Shown: positions 7,439 through 15,962, counted from the first letter of the stretch. The stretch is 64,000 nt of DNA from Aphodovivens avicola (GCA_018712515.1 DVGW01000022.1:62001-126000), one strand, 5' to 3'. Notes: a model not told the origin generated them from the letters alone. Translations and numbers: made by a program.

Positions 7439-8791
7439 ATGAACAACGAGCTTTTCCAACAGGCGAGGGCAGCGGGCGCCGCCAAGGACTACCGCAAGGC
7501 GCTCGAGCTGTACACCCAGTGCATGCAGGATCCCGGATCCCCGCTGGCACCGGGTGAGGCGGGCCTTCTGTACCACCAGATCGGCAACTGCCTGATCCGC
7601 TTGAAGGACCCCAACGAGGCGATCCACGCCTACACGCAGGCCACCGCCGACGCCGCGTACCAGAACATGGGCGCGGTCAATTACAACCTCGGCATGGCGT
7701 ACGCGGCGCTCCACGACTACGAGGACGCGGTCAAGCATTACGAGGCCGCGGTCGCCGACGAACGGTACGAGACCCCGTACAAAGCGTACAGCGGCCTGGG
7801 GAACGCCCTGCTCAAGCTCGGCAAATCCGCCGAGGCCGGCGTCGCGTTCCGCGAGGCTGCGCTTGACGAGGCCAATCCCGATCCGACCAAGGCGCTGCTC
7901 AACCTGGGCATCTGCTTCATGGCGCTCGGCCGCCCGGCCGACGCTGTCGCGTCCTACGAGAGCGCGCTGCAGTTCGACATGAAGCCCGACACGCGCAACA
8001 AGCTCAACGCCAACCTGGGCCAGGCCTACGTCGCCAGCGGCCAGATGCAGAAGGCGGTTGCCGCCTTCGAGCAGGCCATCGCCGACAAGACCTACTTCCT
8101 GAGCGACTCGGCAAGCGTCGACTACCAGCGCGCTATCGCCGCGGTCGCGCAGGGAACCTCCGAGGTCACGCAGGTCATCACGCCCGTCGCCGACATGTCC
8201 GGCCTCGACGTCACCGCCGACGGCTCGGCCATCTATCCCGAGGATGCCGGCGATGCGTATGGCGCGCAGGATCCGTACTACTACGCGGACGCCTACGCCC
8301 CCGAGCAGCAGGCCTATCCCGTCCAGGACGACGACCGCTTCTTCACGCAGTCCGAGGAGGAGCTCGAGCAGTGGTCGCGCGGCGTGGCGAAGATGGAGCG
8401 CAAGCGCCGCGGCGTCGGCCTGAAGATCTTCATCGTCATCATCGTGCTGCTGCTGATCGCGGTCGGCGCCTGCGCCTTCCTCTACACGCAGGGCTACGGC
8501 TTCCCGACGCAGGAAAGCGTCGTGCAGCAGCTCTTCAACGATCCCGGCAACGCCCAGTCCGTGATGGTGTCGGGCATCGATCAGAGCACGGTCGACTCCG
8601 TGACGGACATCCTGGTGCAGGATCCCAGCCCGACGATCGACGGCATCGACAAGTCGATGAGCTCTTCGACCGCGTACGTGACCGCTGACACGGGCGAGGG
8701 CGGCTCGGTCAGCTACCAGGTCCAGATGTCCCGCGACCTGATCGGCTGGAAGGTCTCCGACGTCTCGCTGTACTTCCCCAGCCAGCACTAA
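7439..8791 (+). CDS. TPR-repeat membrane protein
   Basis: 450 aa. Residues 1-220 hold about five tetratricopeptide repeats (for example GLLYHQIGNCLIRLKDPNEA, NYNLGMAYAALHDYEDAVKH, LNANLGQAYVASGQMQKAV). An acidic, Tyr-rich linker follows (DAYGAQDPYYYADAYAPEQQ), then one membrane helix (FIVIIVLLLIAVGACAFLY) and an external domain of about 95 residues with no recognised family. The TPR part would be cytoplasmic by the positive-inside rule (KRKRRG precedes the helix). It probably scaffolds proteins at the membrane; no specific partner is visible. Start ATG 7439 is preceded by AAGGAA. Confidence 0.85.
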   Translation: MNNELFQQARAAGAAKDYRKALELYTQCMQDPGSPLAPGEAGLLYHQIGNCLIRLKDPNEAIHAYTQATADAAYQNMGAVNYNLGMAYAALHDYEDAVKHYEAAVADERYETPYKAYSGLGNALLKLGKSAEAGVAFREAALDEANPDPTKALLNLGICFMALGRPADAVASYESALQFDMKPDTRNKLNANLGQAYVASGQMQKAVAAFEQAIADKTYFLSDSASVDYQRAIAAVAQGTSEVTQVITPVADMSGLDVTADGSAIYPEDAGDAYGAQDPYYYADAYAPEQQAYPVQDDDRFFTQSEEELEQWSRGVAKMERKRRGVGLKIFIVIIVLLLIAVGACAFLYTQGYGFPTQESVVQQLFNDPGNAQSVMVSGIDQSTVDSVTDILVQDPSPTIDGIDKSMSSSTAYVTADTGEGGSVSYQVQMSRDLIGWKVSDVSLYFPSQH

Positions 8792-8924
8792 ACCGCTGAC
8801 GTGGCGCGCGTGCGCGGCGATGCCGCAGCCGGTGCGCGCCACGACACCGCGAAGCTTCGCCGGGCGCGGCCCGGCTGGCGATAAATTGGCAAGTCAGATC
8901 GATTCAAGCGAAAGGCAGGATTCA

Positions 8925-9335
8925 ATGGCAATCCAGAGAACCTACAGCATGATCAAGCCCGACGGCGTCCGCAACGGCCACATCGGCGAGATCATCAACC
9001 GCTTCGAGCGCGCCGGCCTCAAGATCGAGCGCATGGAGCTGGGCATGGTGACCCCCGAGCAGGCCAAGGCCAACTACGCCGAGCACGAGGGCAAGCCCTT
9101 CTACGAGGGCCTGATCTCCTACATCACCAGCGGTCCGGTCGTCAAGATGGTCATCTCCGGCGAGGGAGCCGTCGCCAAGTGCCGCTCCCTTATGGGCGCC
9201 ACTAATCCGGCTGAAGCGGCCCCCGGCACGATTCGCGGCGATTTCGGCCTCATCATGGACGAAAATGTCATCCATGGATCGGATTCCCCCGAGTCCGCCG
9301 AGCGCGAGATCGGCGTGTTCTTCCCGGCTGAGTAG
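8925..9335 (+). CDS. ndk: Nucleoside diphosphate kinase
   Basis: 136 aa, normal length. Transfers the gamma-phosphate of ATP to nucleoside diphosphates through a phosphohistidine. It begins MAIQRTYSMIKPDGVRNG, and the signature NVIHGSDSPESAEREI holds the catalytic His117. All family landmarks are present. Start: AGGCAGGA lies upstream of ATG 8925. A strong terminator at 9367 closes the unit and separates it from the hydrogenase operon. Confidence 0.98.
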   Translation: MAIQRTYSMIKPDGVRNGHIGEIINRFERAGLKIERMELGMVTPEQAKANYAEHEGKPFYEGLISYITSGPVVKMVISGEGAVAKCRSLMGATNPAEAAPGTIRGDFGLIMDENVIHGSDSPESAEREIGVFFPAE

Positions 9336-9366
9336 GCGGGGGAGGGCGTAAGCCCTTTAGGCACGC

Positions 9367-9426
9367 AAGCCCCGGTTTTCGGTCCACTCCCTGCGGAGGG
9401 TGGCCGAGGCCGGGGCTTTTCTTTTT
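9367..9426 (+). terminator. Rho-independent terminator after ndk
   Basis: AAGCCCCGG pairs with CCGGGGCTT across a secondary hairpin (CTCCCTGCGGAGGG), followed by TTTTCTTTTT. About 30 bases after the ndk stop. Confidence 0.88.
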
Positions 9427-9583
9427 CGCCGAGCGAAGCGGGGCGCGCCGCGTTCGACCGCCGTATCGGCGGCGAGGGGCCGGGCGCTCCGGGCGCTCGC
9501 ACGCGGCGCCGCATCTGCGGATCGGCGGGCGGGGCATGCGATCCGCGCGGTATGACATCTTCCAGACGAGATGGGACGAGAGC

Positions 9584-10621
9584 ATGCTGTATAGAGTGAT
9601 CGAGGCGTCGGAGCTGCCGGCGCTCGTCGAAGCGTTCATGGAGACCCACGAGGTCGTGGCTCCGGTCAAGAAGGGGGACGTCTACGCGTTCGACGTCATC
9701 TCGTCGCCCGACGAGATCGAGTTGAACTACGATCAGACCGTCGCCTCCCCCAAGAAGTACTTCCTCCCGCCGGTCGAGACGCTCATGACGTTCGACGCCC
9801 GGGGCAACCAGGTGACCGACTACACGGCGGAGATCACGCCCCGCGTCATCTTCGGGGCGCACGCATGTGACATCAACGCGCTCAACCGCCTCGACGTCGT
9901 GTACAAGGAGGCGCCCTACAAGGATCCGTACTACATCGCGCGCCGCGAGGCGACGTTGATCGTCGGCATCAGCTGCATGCCCACCGACAAGTGCTTCTGC
10001 CACCTGTGGAGCTCCGACGAGGCGCGGTTCGGCTACGACCTGTTCCTCCAGGACATCGGCGGAAAGTACCTCGTGAGCATCTCCAGCAACGATGCGGCGA
10101 ACGTCCTCGAATCCGCCTGCAACCCGCGCGAGGCGACCGATGCCGAGCGCATCGAGTTTCGCCATGCCACGCGCCGGCGCCAGGCGGCGTTCAATCCCGA
10201 CATCCCCAAGATCCAGGAAGTCGCCATGTTGATGGACGCCTTCCACGAGGATCCGTTCTGGGACGAGCTGGGCGGCAGGTGCCTGTCGTGCACGGCGTGC
10301 TCGGCCGTGTGCCCCACGTGCTTCTGCTTCGACATCCGCGACACGCTCGATCCCGACGGCGCCACCGGGCGCCGCGAGCGCGTGTGGGATGCCTGCACGG
10401 CACCGCAGTTCGCGCTGGTAGCGGGCGGCCACAACTTCCGCTCCGACGGCGCGAAGCGCGTGCGCCATCGCATGTACCACAAGCTCAACGGCTTCCTCGC
10501 CACGCACGACCGCATGCTGTGCGTGGGATGCGGCCGCTGCGTGACTGCCTGCAAGGCGAACATCAATCCCATCGAGGTGCTTAAGTTCTTCGAGAGGAAG
10601 GGGGCCGCAGATGCCCGATAG
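9584..10621 (+). CDS. hydB: Sulfhydrogenase (NiFe group 3b) subunit beta, iron-sulfur protein
   Basis: 345 aa. Carries electrons between the hydrogenase core and the flavin subunit. The N-terminal part has extra Cys clusters (GAHACDINALNRLD; CMPTDKCFCHLW); the C-terminus has two [4Fe-4S] motifs, CLSCTACSAVCPTCFC and CVGCGRCVTACKANINP. This matches HydB of Pyrococcus-type sulfhydrogenases, and the gene order beta-gamma-delta-alpha is the same as there. The stop overlaps the next gene's start, showing translational coupling. ATG 9584 is chosen because the protein aligns from MLYRVIEASELP; the frame stays open to 9536. Confidence 0.92.
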   Translation: MLYRVIEASELPALVEAFMETHEVVAPVKKGDVYAFDVISSPDEIELNYDQTVASPKKYFLPPVETLMTFDARGNQVTDYTAEITPRVIFGAHACDINALNRLDVVYKEAPYKDPYYIARREATLIVGISCMPTDKCFCHLWSSDEARFGYDLFLQDIGGKYLVSISSNDAANVLESACNPREATDAERIEFRHATRRRQAAFNPDIPKIQEVAMLMDAFHEDPFWDELGGRCLSCTACSAVCPTCFCFDIRDTLDPDGATGRRERVWDACTAPQFALVAGGHNFRSDGAKRVRHRMYHKLNGFLATHDRMLCVGCGRCVTACKANINPIEVLKFFERKGAADAR

Positions 10622-11522
10622 CTGCGCGGTTTCCACCGTGAGGGTGCGTCCGTTCCGCGAATCTCCCGAACGGCGCGGCGGCGCCGAGCTCATGGCGGCC
10701 AACCCGTACCGCCCCTGGCCGGCGCGCATCACGTCGATCACCGACCTCACCGAGCATGAGAAGCTGTTCGAGTTCCGCCTGGTGGACGACCGCATCCGCG
10801 AGGCGTTCCATCACCAGCCGGGCCAGTTCGTCGAGCTGTCGATCTTCGGCGTCGGCGAGGCCCCCATCTCCATTTCCAGCTCGCCGACGAAAAGCGGCTT
10901 CATCGAGCTGTGCATCCGCCGCGCGGGCACGTTCACCGAGGCGCTCCACAAGATGCAGTGCGGCGACATCGTCGGCATCCGCGGGCCGTTCGGCCGCGGG
11001 TTCCCGGTCGAGGACATGCGCGGGCACGACATCCTGCTGGTCGCGGGCGGTCTGGGCATCGCGCCCCTGCGCTCGCTCATCAACAACATCCATGACGAGC
11101 GCAGCGACTTCGGCAAGGTCACCATCATCTACGGATCGCGGTCGCCTTCCGAGGTCATGTTCCGCAACCAGTTCGAGATGTGGAAGCACCGCAAGGACTT
11201 CGAGCTGCATCTGACGGTCGACCATCCCGATCCCACCTGGGACGGCGAGGTCGGCGTGGTGACCGTGCCCTTCGCCGGCCTTGAGATCGATCCGGGCAAC
11301 ACGTTCGGCGCGGTGTGCGGGCCGCCGGTGATGTACCGTTTCGTCATCGACGAGATGAGCAAGAAGGGCATCGCCTACGACCACATCTACTGCAGCTTCG
11401 AGCGCCATATGAAGTGCGGCATGGGCAAATGCGGCCACTGCCAGATCGGCCACCAGTACGTGTGCATCGATGGACCGGTGTTCAACTACTGGGAAGCCAA
11501 GAACATCCAAGGCTCGATGTAG
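10611..11522 (+). CDS. hydG: Sulfhydrogenase subunit gamma, FAD/NAD(P)-binding
   Basis: 303 aa. Flavin subunit exchanging electrons with NAD(P)H. The ferredoxin-reductase fold is seen as the FAD-binding stretch GEAPISISSSPT, the nucleotide-binding loop ILLVAGGLGIAPLRSLI, and a C-terminal [2Fe-2S] site with CSFERHMKCGMGKCGHCQIG and a last Cys in YVCIDGP. It begins inside the end of hydB (RBS AGGAAGGGGG) and is followed after 16 bases by hydD. Confidence 0.94.
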   Translation: MPDSCAVSTVRVRPFRESPERRGGAELMAANPYRPWPARITSITDLTEHEKLFEFRLVDDRIREAFHHQPGQFVELSIFGVGEAPISISSSPTKSGFIELCIRRAGTFTEALHKMQCGDIVGIRGPFGRGFPVEDMRGHDILLVAGGLGIAPLRSLINNIHDERSDFGKVTIIYGSRSPSEVMFRNQFEMWKHRKDFELHLTVDHPDPTWDGEVGVVTVPFAGLEIDPGNTFGAVCGPPVMYRFVIDEMSKKGIAYDHIYCSFERHMKCGMGKCGHCQIGHQYVCIDGPVFNYWEAKNIQGSM

Positions 11523-11538
11523 GATGGAGGGTGAGCAC

Positions 11539-12324
11539 ATGAATCAAAACGCCGACGCCGTCCAGAATCGCGCCGAGGTGCCGCGCGTCGTCGTGGTCGG
11601 GCTGGCAAGCTGCTTCGGCTGCCAGCTGCAGATCACCAACGTCGAGGCGCATCTGATGGAGGTTCTGGGCCAGATCGATCTGCGGTACTGGCAGCTCGCC
11701 TCGAGCGAGCCGATGCCCGACGAGTTCGACGTCGCCGTCATCGAGGGCGCCGTCACCACCGAGGAGTCCGAGCGCCTGGTGCAGCGCCTGCGCGAGAAAG
11801 CCGCGGTCGTCGTCGCCATCGGCGCGTGCGCGACCACCGCGGGCATCCCCGGCATGGCCGCCGAGGGGTTCATCCAGCGTCCCGGCACGGTGTACGACAA
11901 CGTGCCCGAGGCGTGCGGAGAGATGATCTCGCCCCGCGCGGTCGGCGCCGTCATCGACGTCGATTACGAAGTGCGCTGCTGTCCGATCGACAGCTACGAT
12001 TTCATCGACGTGCTGCAGCGCGCGCTCTACGGCTCCAACAAGACCGTCAGCACCGCCACGATGTGCGGATCGTGCAAGCGCAACGAGACGGGCTGCTTCT
12101 ACCAGAAGGGCGTCATGTGCCTGGGCCTGGTGACGCAGGCGGGCTGCGATGCGCGCTGCGTGAACCTGGGAAGGCCGTGCAACGGCTGCCGCGGGCTCTC
12201 GCCCGACGCCAACCTGCCCGCCGCGCGCGAGGCGTGCCGGGCTGCCGGCATCCCCGTCGAGGATTTCGGCAAGGCGCTCGAGATGTTCAACCAGACCGAC
12301 CCCGCGCTGCGGGACGCCGAGTGA
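11539..12324 (+). CDS. hydD: Sulfhydrogenase subunit delta, [NiFe] hydrogenase small subunit
   Basis: 261 aa. Small subunit carrying iron-sulfur clusters next to the NiFe site. The proximal-cluster motif GLASCFGCQLQITN is close to the start, with EGAVTTEES, GACATTAGIPG and later cysteines (TMCGSCKRNETGCFYQKGVMCLG; GCDARC; GRPCNGCRG) for the other clusters. It has no Tat signal, as expected for the cytoplasmic group 3. Start ATG 11539 follows GGAGGGTGAGCAC. The stop lies 10 bases before hydA. Confidence 0.94.
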   Translation: MNQNADAVQNRAEVPRVVVVGLASCFGCQLQITNVEAHLMEVLGQIDLRYWQLASSEPMPDEFDVAVIEGAVTTEESERLVQRLREKAAVVVAIGACATTAGIPGMAAEGFIQRPGTVYDNVPEACGEMISPRAVGAVIDVDYEVRCCPIDSYDFIDVLQRALYGSNKTVSTATMCGSCKRNETGCFYQKGVMCLGLVTQAGCDARCVNLGRPCNGCRGLSPDANLPAAREACRAAGIPVEDFGKALEMFNQTDPALRDAE

Positions 12325-12334
12325 GGATGATCGC

Positions 12335-13624
12335 ATGACGAAAACCGCGATTCAGGTCGATCACATCGCCCGCATCGAGGGCCACGGCAACGTGCATGTG
12401 GTCATCGAGGACGGCGAGGTCAAAACCGTCGAGATGAACGTAGTGGAACCGGCGCGCCTGTTCGAGAGCATGGTGCGCGGACGCCGCTTCGAGGAAGTGC
12501 CCTACATCGCGTCGCGCATCTGCGGCATCTGCTCGGCGAGCCATGTCGTCACGGACCTGCTCGCCATCGAGCGCATCTTCGGCATCCAGGTGAGCGACCG
12601 CACGCGCGCGCTGCGCGACCTGCTGGTGTACGGATCCTACCTCCAGAACCACGCGACGCATCTGTTCGTCTTCGCGGCGCCGGACTTCCTCGGGCACAAA
12701 AGCGTGTTCCCGCTGGCGGACGAGGCCCCCGAGCTGTTCGAGAAGGCGCTCGAGCTCAAGGCCCTCGGCAACGAGCTGTGCACCAAGGTGGGCGGCCGCT
12801 CCGTGCATCCCATCACGGCGGTCGTCGGCGGGTTCACGCATGAGATCACGCCGGCGGAGTACCGGGAGCTGGCCGACAAGATGGAGGCGATGGTCGAGTT
12901 CGCCGTGACGGCGGTCGATCTGTTCCATTCGTTCGAGGCGCCTGACATCCAGACGGAAGGCGACATGCTCGCGATGGGCGCTCCCGACCGCTACGCGGTG
13001 TCGGATTCGCGCATGGCACGCTTCATCGACGCCGCGCTCTCGTTCGATTGCGACGAGGTCGACAAGGCGGTGGAGGAATACAGCGTCGACCATTCCGCCG
13101 CGCTGTGCGCACGGGTCCGCACGACGGGGAAGCCGTACTTCACGGGCGCGTTGGCGCGCATCAACCAGTCGTGGCAGTTCCTCGGCCGCGAGGCCAAGCT
13201 CGCCGCCGCCAAAGTCGGCCTGCGTCCGCCGGAGCGCAACCCGTTCAACAACAACGTCGCCCAGGCGGTCGAGATCGTCGACGCGCTGGAGCGCTGCGCA
13301 CAGCTGTGCCGCCGCCTCGCCGATGACGAGTTCGAGGGCTCGAGCGTCCCTGAGAAGTTCGAGGTTAAAGCCGGTTTCGGCGTGGGCTTCACCGAGGCCC
13401 CGCGCGGCGCGCTGTTCCACCAGCTCGAATTGGACGAGGCCGGCCGCGTGAAGCGGGCGTCCATCATCACGCCCACCGCGCAGAACGTCGCCAACCTCGA
13501 GGCCGATATGCGCATTCTCGCCGAGAAGCTGGTCGCCGACGGCGCTTCCTCCGAGGAAGTCCAGCTTGAGATCGAGAAGCTCGTCCGCGCCTACGATCCC
13601 TGCCTCAGCTGCAGCGTGCATTAG
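12335..13624 (+). CDS. hydA: Sulfhydrogenase subunit alpha, [NiFe] hydrogenase large subunit
   Basis: 429 aa. Holds the NiFe(CN)2CO active site that splits or makes H2. The L1 ligand motif is SRICGICSASH (about 64-74). The L2 motif DPCLSCSVH forms the very last residues of the protein: the stop follows the final His directly. Most large subunits carry a C-terminal extension that a maturation protease removes; none is encoded here. RBS GAGGATG precedes ATG 12335. It is the last gene of the operon; a long hairpin follows at 13649. No hyp maturation genes are in the window. Confidence 0.95.
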   Translation: MTKTAIQVDHIARIEGHGNVHVVIEDGEVKTVEMNVVEPARLFESMVRGRRFEEVPYIASRICGICSASHVVTDLLAIERIFGIQVSDRTRALRDLLVYGSYLQNHATHLFVFAAPDFLGHKSVFPLADEAPELFEKALELKALGNELCTKVGGRSVHPITAVVGGFTHEITPAEYRELADKMEAMVEFAVTAVDLFHSFEAPDIQTEGDMLAMGAPDRYAVSDSRMARFIDAALSFDCDEVDKAVEEYSVDHSAALCARVRTTGKPYFTGALARINQSWQFLGREAKLAAAKVGLRPPERNPFNNNVAQAVEIVDALERCAQLCRRLADDEFEGSSVPEKFEVKAGFGVGFTEAPRGALFHQLELDEAGRVKRASIITPTAQNVANLEADMRILAEKLVADGASSEEVQLEIEKLVRAYDPCLSCSVH

Positions 13625-13648
13625 ACGCCGCGTTCGCTTTGCCTGTTC

Positions 13649-13707
13649 GAGCGCCCCTCTTGGAGGATCCCATCCGACGAGATGCCGATCCTCAAGGGGG
13701 GCGCTTC
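13649..13707 (+). terminator. Long hairpin after hydA, probable terminator
   Basis: GAGCGCCCCTCTTGGAGGATC (13649-13669, given here only as the arm ends GAGCGCCCC and GAGGATC) pairs imperfectly with 13687-13707. There is no clear T-run, so it may act as a processing or rho-assisted end. Confidence 0.5.
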
Positions 13708-13715
13708 GCATTGGC

Positions 13716-13763
13716 GGGACGAGCTTTGCGCCCTTCGTGAATTTGGCCTGAGAGCGCATGGGG
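13716..13763 (+). repeat. 48-bp direct repeat, left copy
   Basis: Identical over 48 bases to 15901-15948 (begins GGGACGAGCTTTGCGCCC, ends AGAGCGCATGGGG). The two copies bracket about 2.1 kb holding a nuclease-like gene and several repeat families. Confidence 0.9.
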
Positions 13764-13858
13764 GCGTCGAGCCGTCTCCCTGGGGAGGCGGCAGGCATAG
13801 GGGCTCCGCTTATCAGATTCCCGGGAATGCGTCCGAGATCAGTGTTCCGCGCGCCCCC

Positions 13859-14018
13859 CAAGCTGGAATACGACCTGCATCGGGGCTCCACGCGCGTTCA
13901 AGCGGGAATGCAGCCTGCATCGGGATTCCGCGCGTCCCCAAGCTGGAATACGGCCTGCATTGGGTCTCCGCGTGCGCTCAAGCTGGAATACGGTCCACAT
14001 CGGGGCTTCGCGTACCCT
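13859..14018 (+). repeat. Four tandem 40-bp repeats
   Basis: Units start at 13859, 13899, 13939 and 13979, each beginning CAAGC(T/G)GGAAT(A/G)C, with a fifth CAAGC stub at 14019. Units differ at several positions but not in length. They have no CRISPR-like spacers. Open frames through them are repeat artefacts. Confidence 0.88.
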
Positions 14019-14038
14019 CAAGCGTAAAATCCGACTCA

Positions 14039-14249
14039 GCACTCCATCTTTTCGACATTTTGCGTAGATCGGAAGCGCGGATGCGTCGTCGATGACCGCT
14101 GCGGTTTTCGAGGTTGATGAGTCCGATTACCTGAAAGCTCCTCTGGCCTCGCGTAACGCATTGACGCTCGAAAACCCTCCCGCACAGCTTCGTTGCTCGA
14201 GCTGACATCTCCAACTGAATCTATGCAAAACGTCGCATTATTGGAGCGC
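14039..14249. repeat. Inverted-repeat-ended unit, copy 1
   Basis: The left end (14039-14067, CACTCCATC...TTTTGCGTAG) and right end (14221-14249, CTATGCAAAACG...TTGGAGCG) are inverted copies of one ~29-bp sequence. The same ends occur at 15483/15653 and 45917/46058. The interior has no gene. The right end supplies the stop codon of the nuclease-like gene. Confidence 0.7.
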
Positions 14250-15299
14250 ATCGTCGAAAATCGCGTTCGAAGCGAAGGATCCATCCCGTAGACGAGCGTG
14301 ATCCTGCTTCTCATCGAACAGCACCCTCTCCCTCAGCTCCAATCTTTTAAAGCGCTCGCCAAGATCCTCGCCGCGTTGGCGTCCACCGGTGAGGCGGATC
14401 AGTGTTCTCGCCATCTTGTCGAAAACCCGCTCGTTGTAAAGCTGCCTGCTCGTAAGCGTGAGGACGTGGATGCCCGCCTTTTCCAAATCGCCCCTCCGCT
14501 TGGAATCGCCTACGAGCTTCTCTTTGCCCGAATGCGCCATGTCGCTTTCGTACTCTAGTGCGATTCGCGATTTGCTCCAGAAAAGGTCGGGACGCCTTAC
14601 CGGATCGAAGGGGCTGGCATCGCGATCCTCCTCGGTGCTCAGCAGTCGAAACCCATTGCTTGAGAGCTTCAACGCCGGATTCATCAGCGGCTTGGTCAGC
14701 CCGTAGCCGCCATGGCGCTTCGGCAGGCAGAGAAGCAGGTACACGTTCGTTTCCGCGGGCGAATGCGAACCGGTCGCAAGCAGGGAGGAGAGCCTCGCCG
14801 CGCGGCGGGCGCCGCGGACCCCTTTGGACAAGGCGAGCTCGGCAAAGTGGCTGACGGCGCGTGCGGATGTGCATCGGTCGTTCCAGTCCTTCACGACGAA
14901 GCCGTCTGCGTCCTCCGATAGGGCGTACGTTCCGCAGAGCTCCATTCCGACTTTGAGGCTTTGCTCGAAACCCAGGATTCTGGAGAGCTGCAGAAAACAG
15001 GCTTCGGGCGTGCTCACGTAGCATCCGTTCCTGATTTTGACGAAAGAACACGACGGAGCCTGGGCGCTCCATACTCGGTACACGGTGTTCTTCAGTTTCC
15101 TCCTGCACGAGGGGGATGCTACGAGAATGTCCAAGGTGCGTGAGGAGAAGGCGGGATGGATGGCGCGCGCCTTTTCGATCTCGGACCGCGTAGGGGGGCT
15201 CCCTTCGCGTGGCTTCGCCCTCGTGCGGGTGAATTGCGAAGGGTAGGGACATGAGCGCCAGAAAGCCAAAGCCGATAGATGTCCGATGAAAACCGCCAT
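14238..15299 (-). CDS. DUF559/VSR-type PD-(D/E)XK nuclease-domain protein
   Basis: 353 aa. The C-terminal half looks like a DUF559 or very-short-patch-repair type nuclease fold: an early Glu (AETNVYLLLCLPKR), PDLFW with the metal-binding Asp, ALEYESDMAH with the second acid, and a hydrophobic strand plus RGDLEKAGIHVLTLTSRQLY. The N-terminal half (FIGHLSALAFWR, a Cys/Arg-rich middle) is unassigned; similar proteins in this lineage are annotated as endonuclease-domain or AbiEi-like. It sits alone between hydA and mreB, in an insertion flanked by repeats, and codon use is less GC-biased than its neighbours. Function is not known; nuclease fold is likely, activity unproven. Confidence 0.65.
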   Translation of the reverse strand: MAVFIGHLSALAFWRSCPYPSQFTRTRAKPREGSPPTRSEIEKARAIHPAFSSRTLDILVASPSCRRKLKNTVYRVWSAQAPSCSFVKIRNGCYVSTPEACFLQLSRILGFEQSLKVGMELCGTYALSEDADGFVVKDWNDRCTSARAVSHFAELALSKGVRGARRAARLSSLLATGSHSPAETNVYLLLCLPKRHGGYGLTKPLMNPALKLSSNGFRLLSTEEDRDASPFDPVRRPDLFWSKSRIALEYESDMAHSGKEKLVGDSKRRGDLEKAGIHVLTLTSRQLYNERVFDKMARTLIRLTGGRQRGEDLGERFKRLELRERVLFDEKQDHARLRDGSFASNAIFDDALQ

Positions 15300-15482
15300 G
15301 CACTCGTTATAGGCTTCCCTCGTGTCGTCTTAACCGCGGGGTAGCCGAATAGAGTTCTTGTGGATCTAGCGCCGCCCTTCTGCGTGATAGCTTGCAGGTG
15401 ATTTGATGCTTGCCATACGAGGGCGCTCGCTCGGCACTTGTCAGCGCGGCTCCCGTCTTACGAACCTGAAAACTGATCTCCC

Positions 15483-15681
15483 AATCCATTTTTGGAGGAT
15501 TTTGTGTAAGTGGCAGGTGGATGCCGCTTCCATCGGAAGGAGGTTCGTCTGCCCTATGATGGAATGGGCTTTTCTGACCTGGGGAAAAGTGCGACGAAGC
15601 GCCTCCTTCTGGAGCCGGTTGCCGCAAAAGGGGAAAGGCGGTTCGCGCCCATCGACGCAAAACGTTTCATTTTTGGAGTGC
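15483..15681. repeat. Inverted-repeat-ended unit, copy 2 (left end degenerate)
   Basis: The right end 15653-15681 (CGACGCAAAACGTTTCATTT then TTGGAGTGCGG) matches copies 1 and 3 well. The left end 15483-15510 (AATCCATTTTTGGAGGATTT, then TGTGTAAG) is decayed. Between it and the second 48-bp repeat lie short GCGCCATCGT-type repeats (15796-15840). No gene is seen in 15300-16010. Confidence 0.55.
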
Positions 15682-15900
15682 GGATGCGGAATTCGCGTTC
15701 GGCGATTGTTTACGCGACGGTTGAAGCGAGGTGCTTGCGACGTGATCGTCATCGCGGTGCCATTGCCGCGTTGTCACGGTGAGTGCGAATGCATCATTGC
15801 GCCATCGTCCCGCTGCGCCATCGTGCCATCGTGCCTCTGCGTGATCGGGTCCTCTCGGCATGTTCTATCCGCCCTGATGTTGCGAGGGGGTTAATTCGCT

Positions 15901-15948
15901 GGGACGAGCTTTGCGCCCTTCGTGAATTTGGCCTGAGAGCGCATGGGG
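15901..15948 (+). repeat. 48-bp direct repeat, right copy
   Basis: Identical to 13716-13763. It ends 15 bases before the mreB extended -10 element, so it may be part of the ancestral mreB upstream region. Confidence 0.9.
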
Positions 15949-15962
15949 CGGCTAGGCGCCTG

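Noticed and set aside
9584..13624. Reading the four-gene operon as an energy-conserving membrane hydrogenase
   Set aside because: There are no membrane subunits or Tat signals; the flavin and ferredoxin subunits match the soluble group 3b type.
13859..14023. Possible CRISPR array
   Set aside because: Units are contiguous 40-bp repeats with no variable spacers and no cas genes nearby.
13716..15948. 48-bp direct repeats as attachment sites of an integrative element
   Set aside because: No integrase or recombinase gene lies between them, and the interval is only 2.2 kb.
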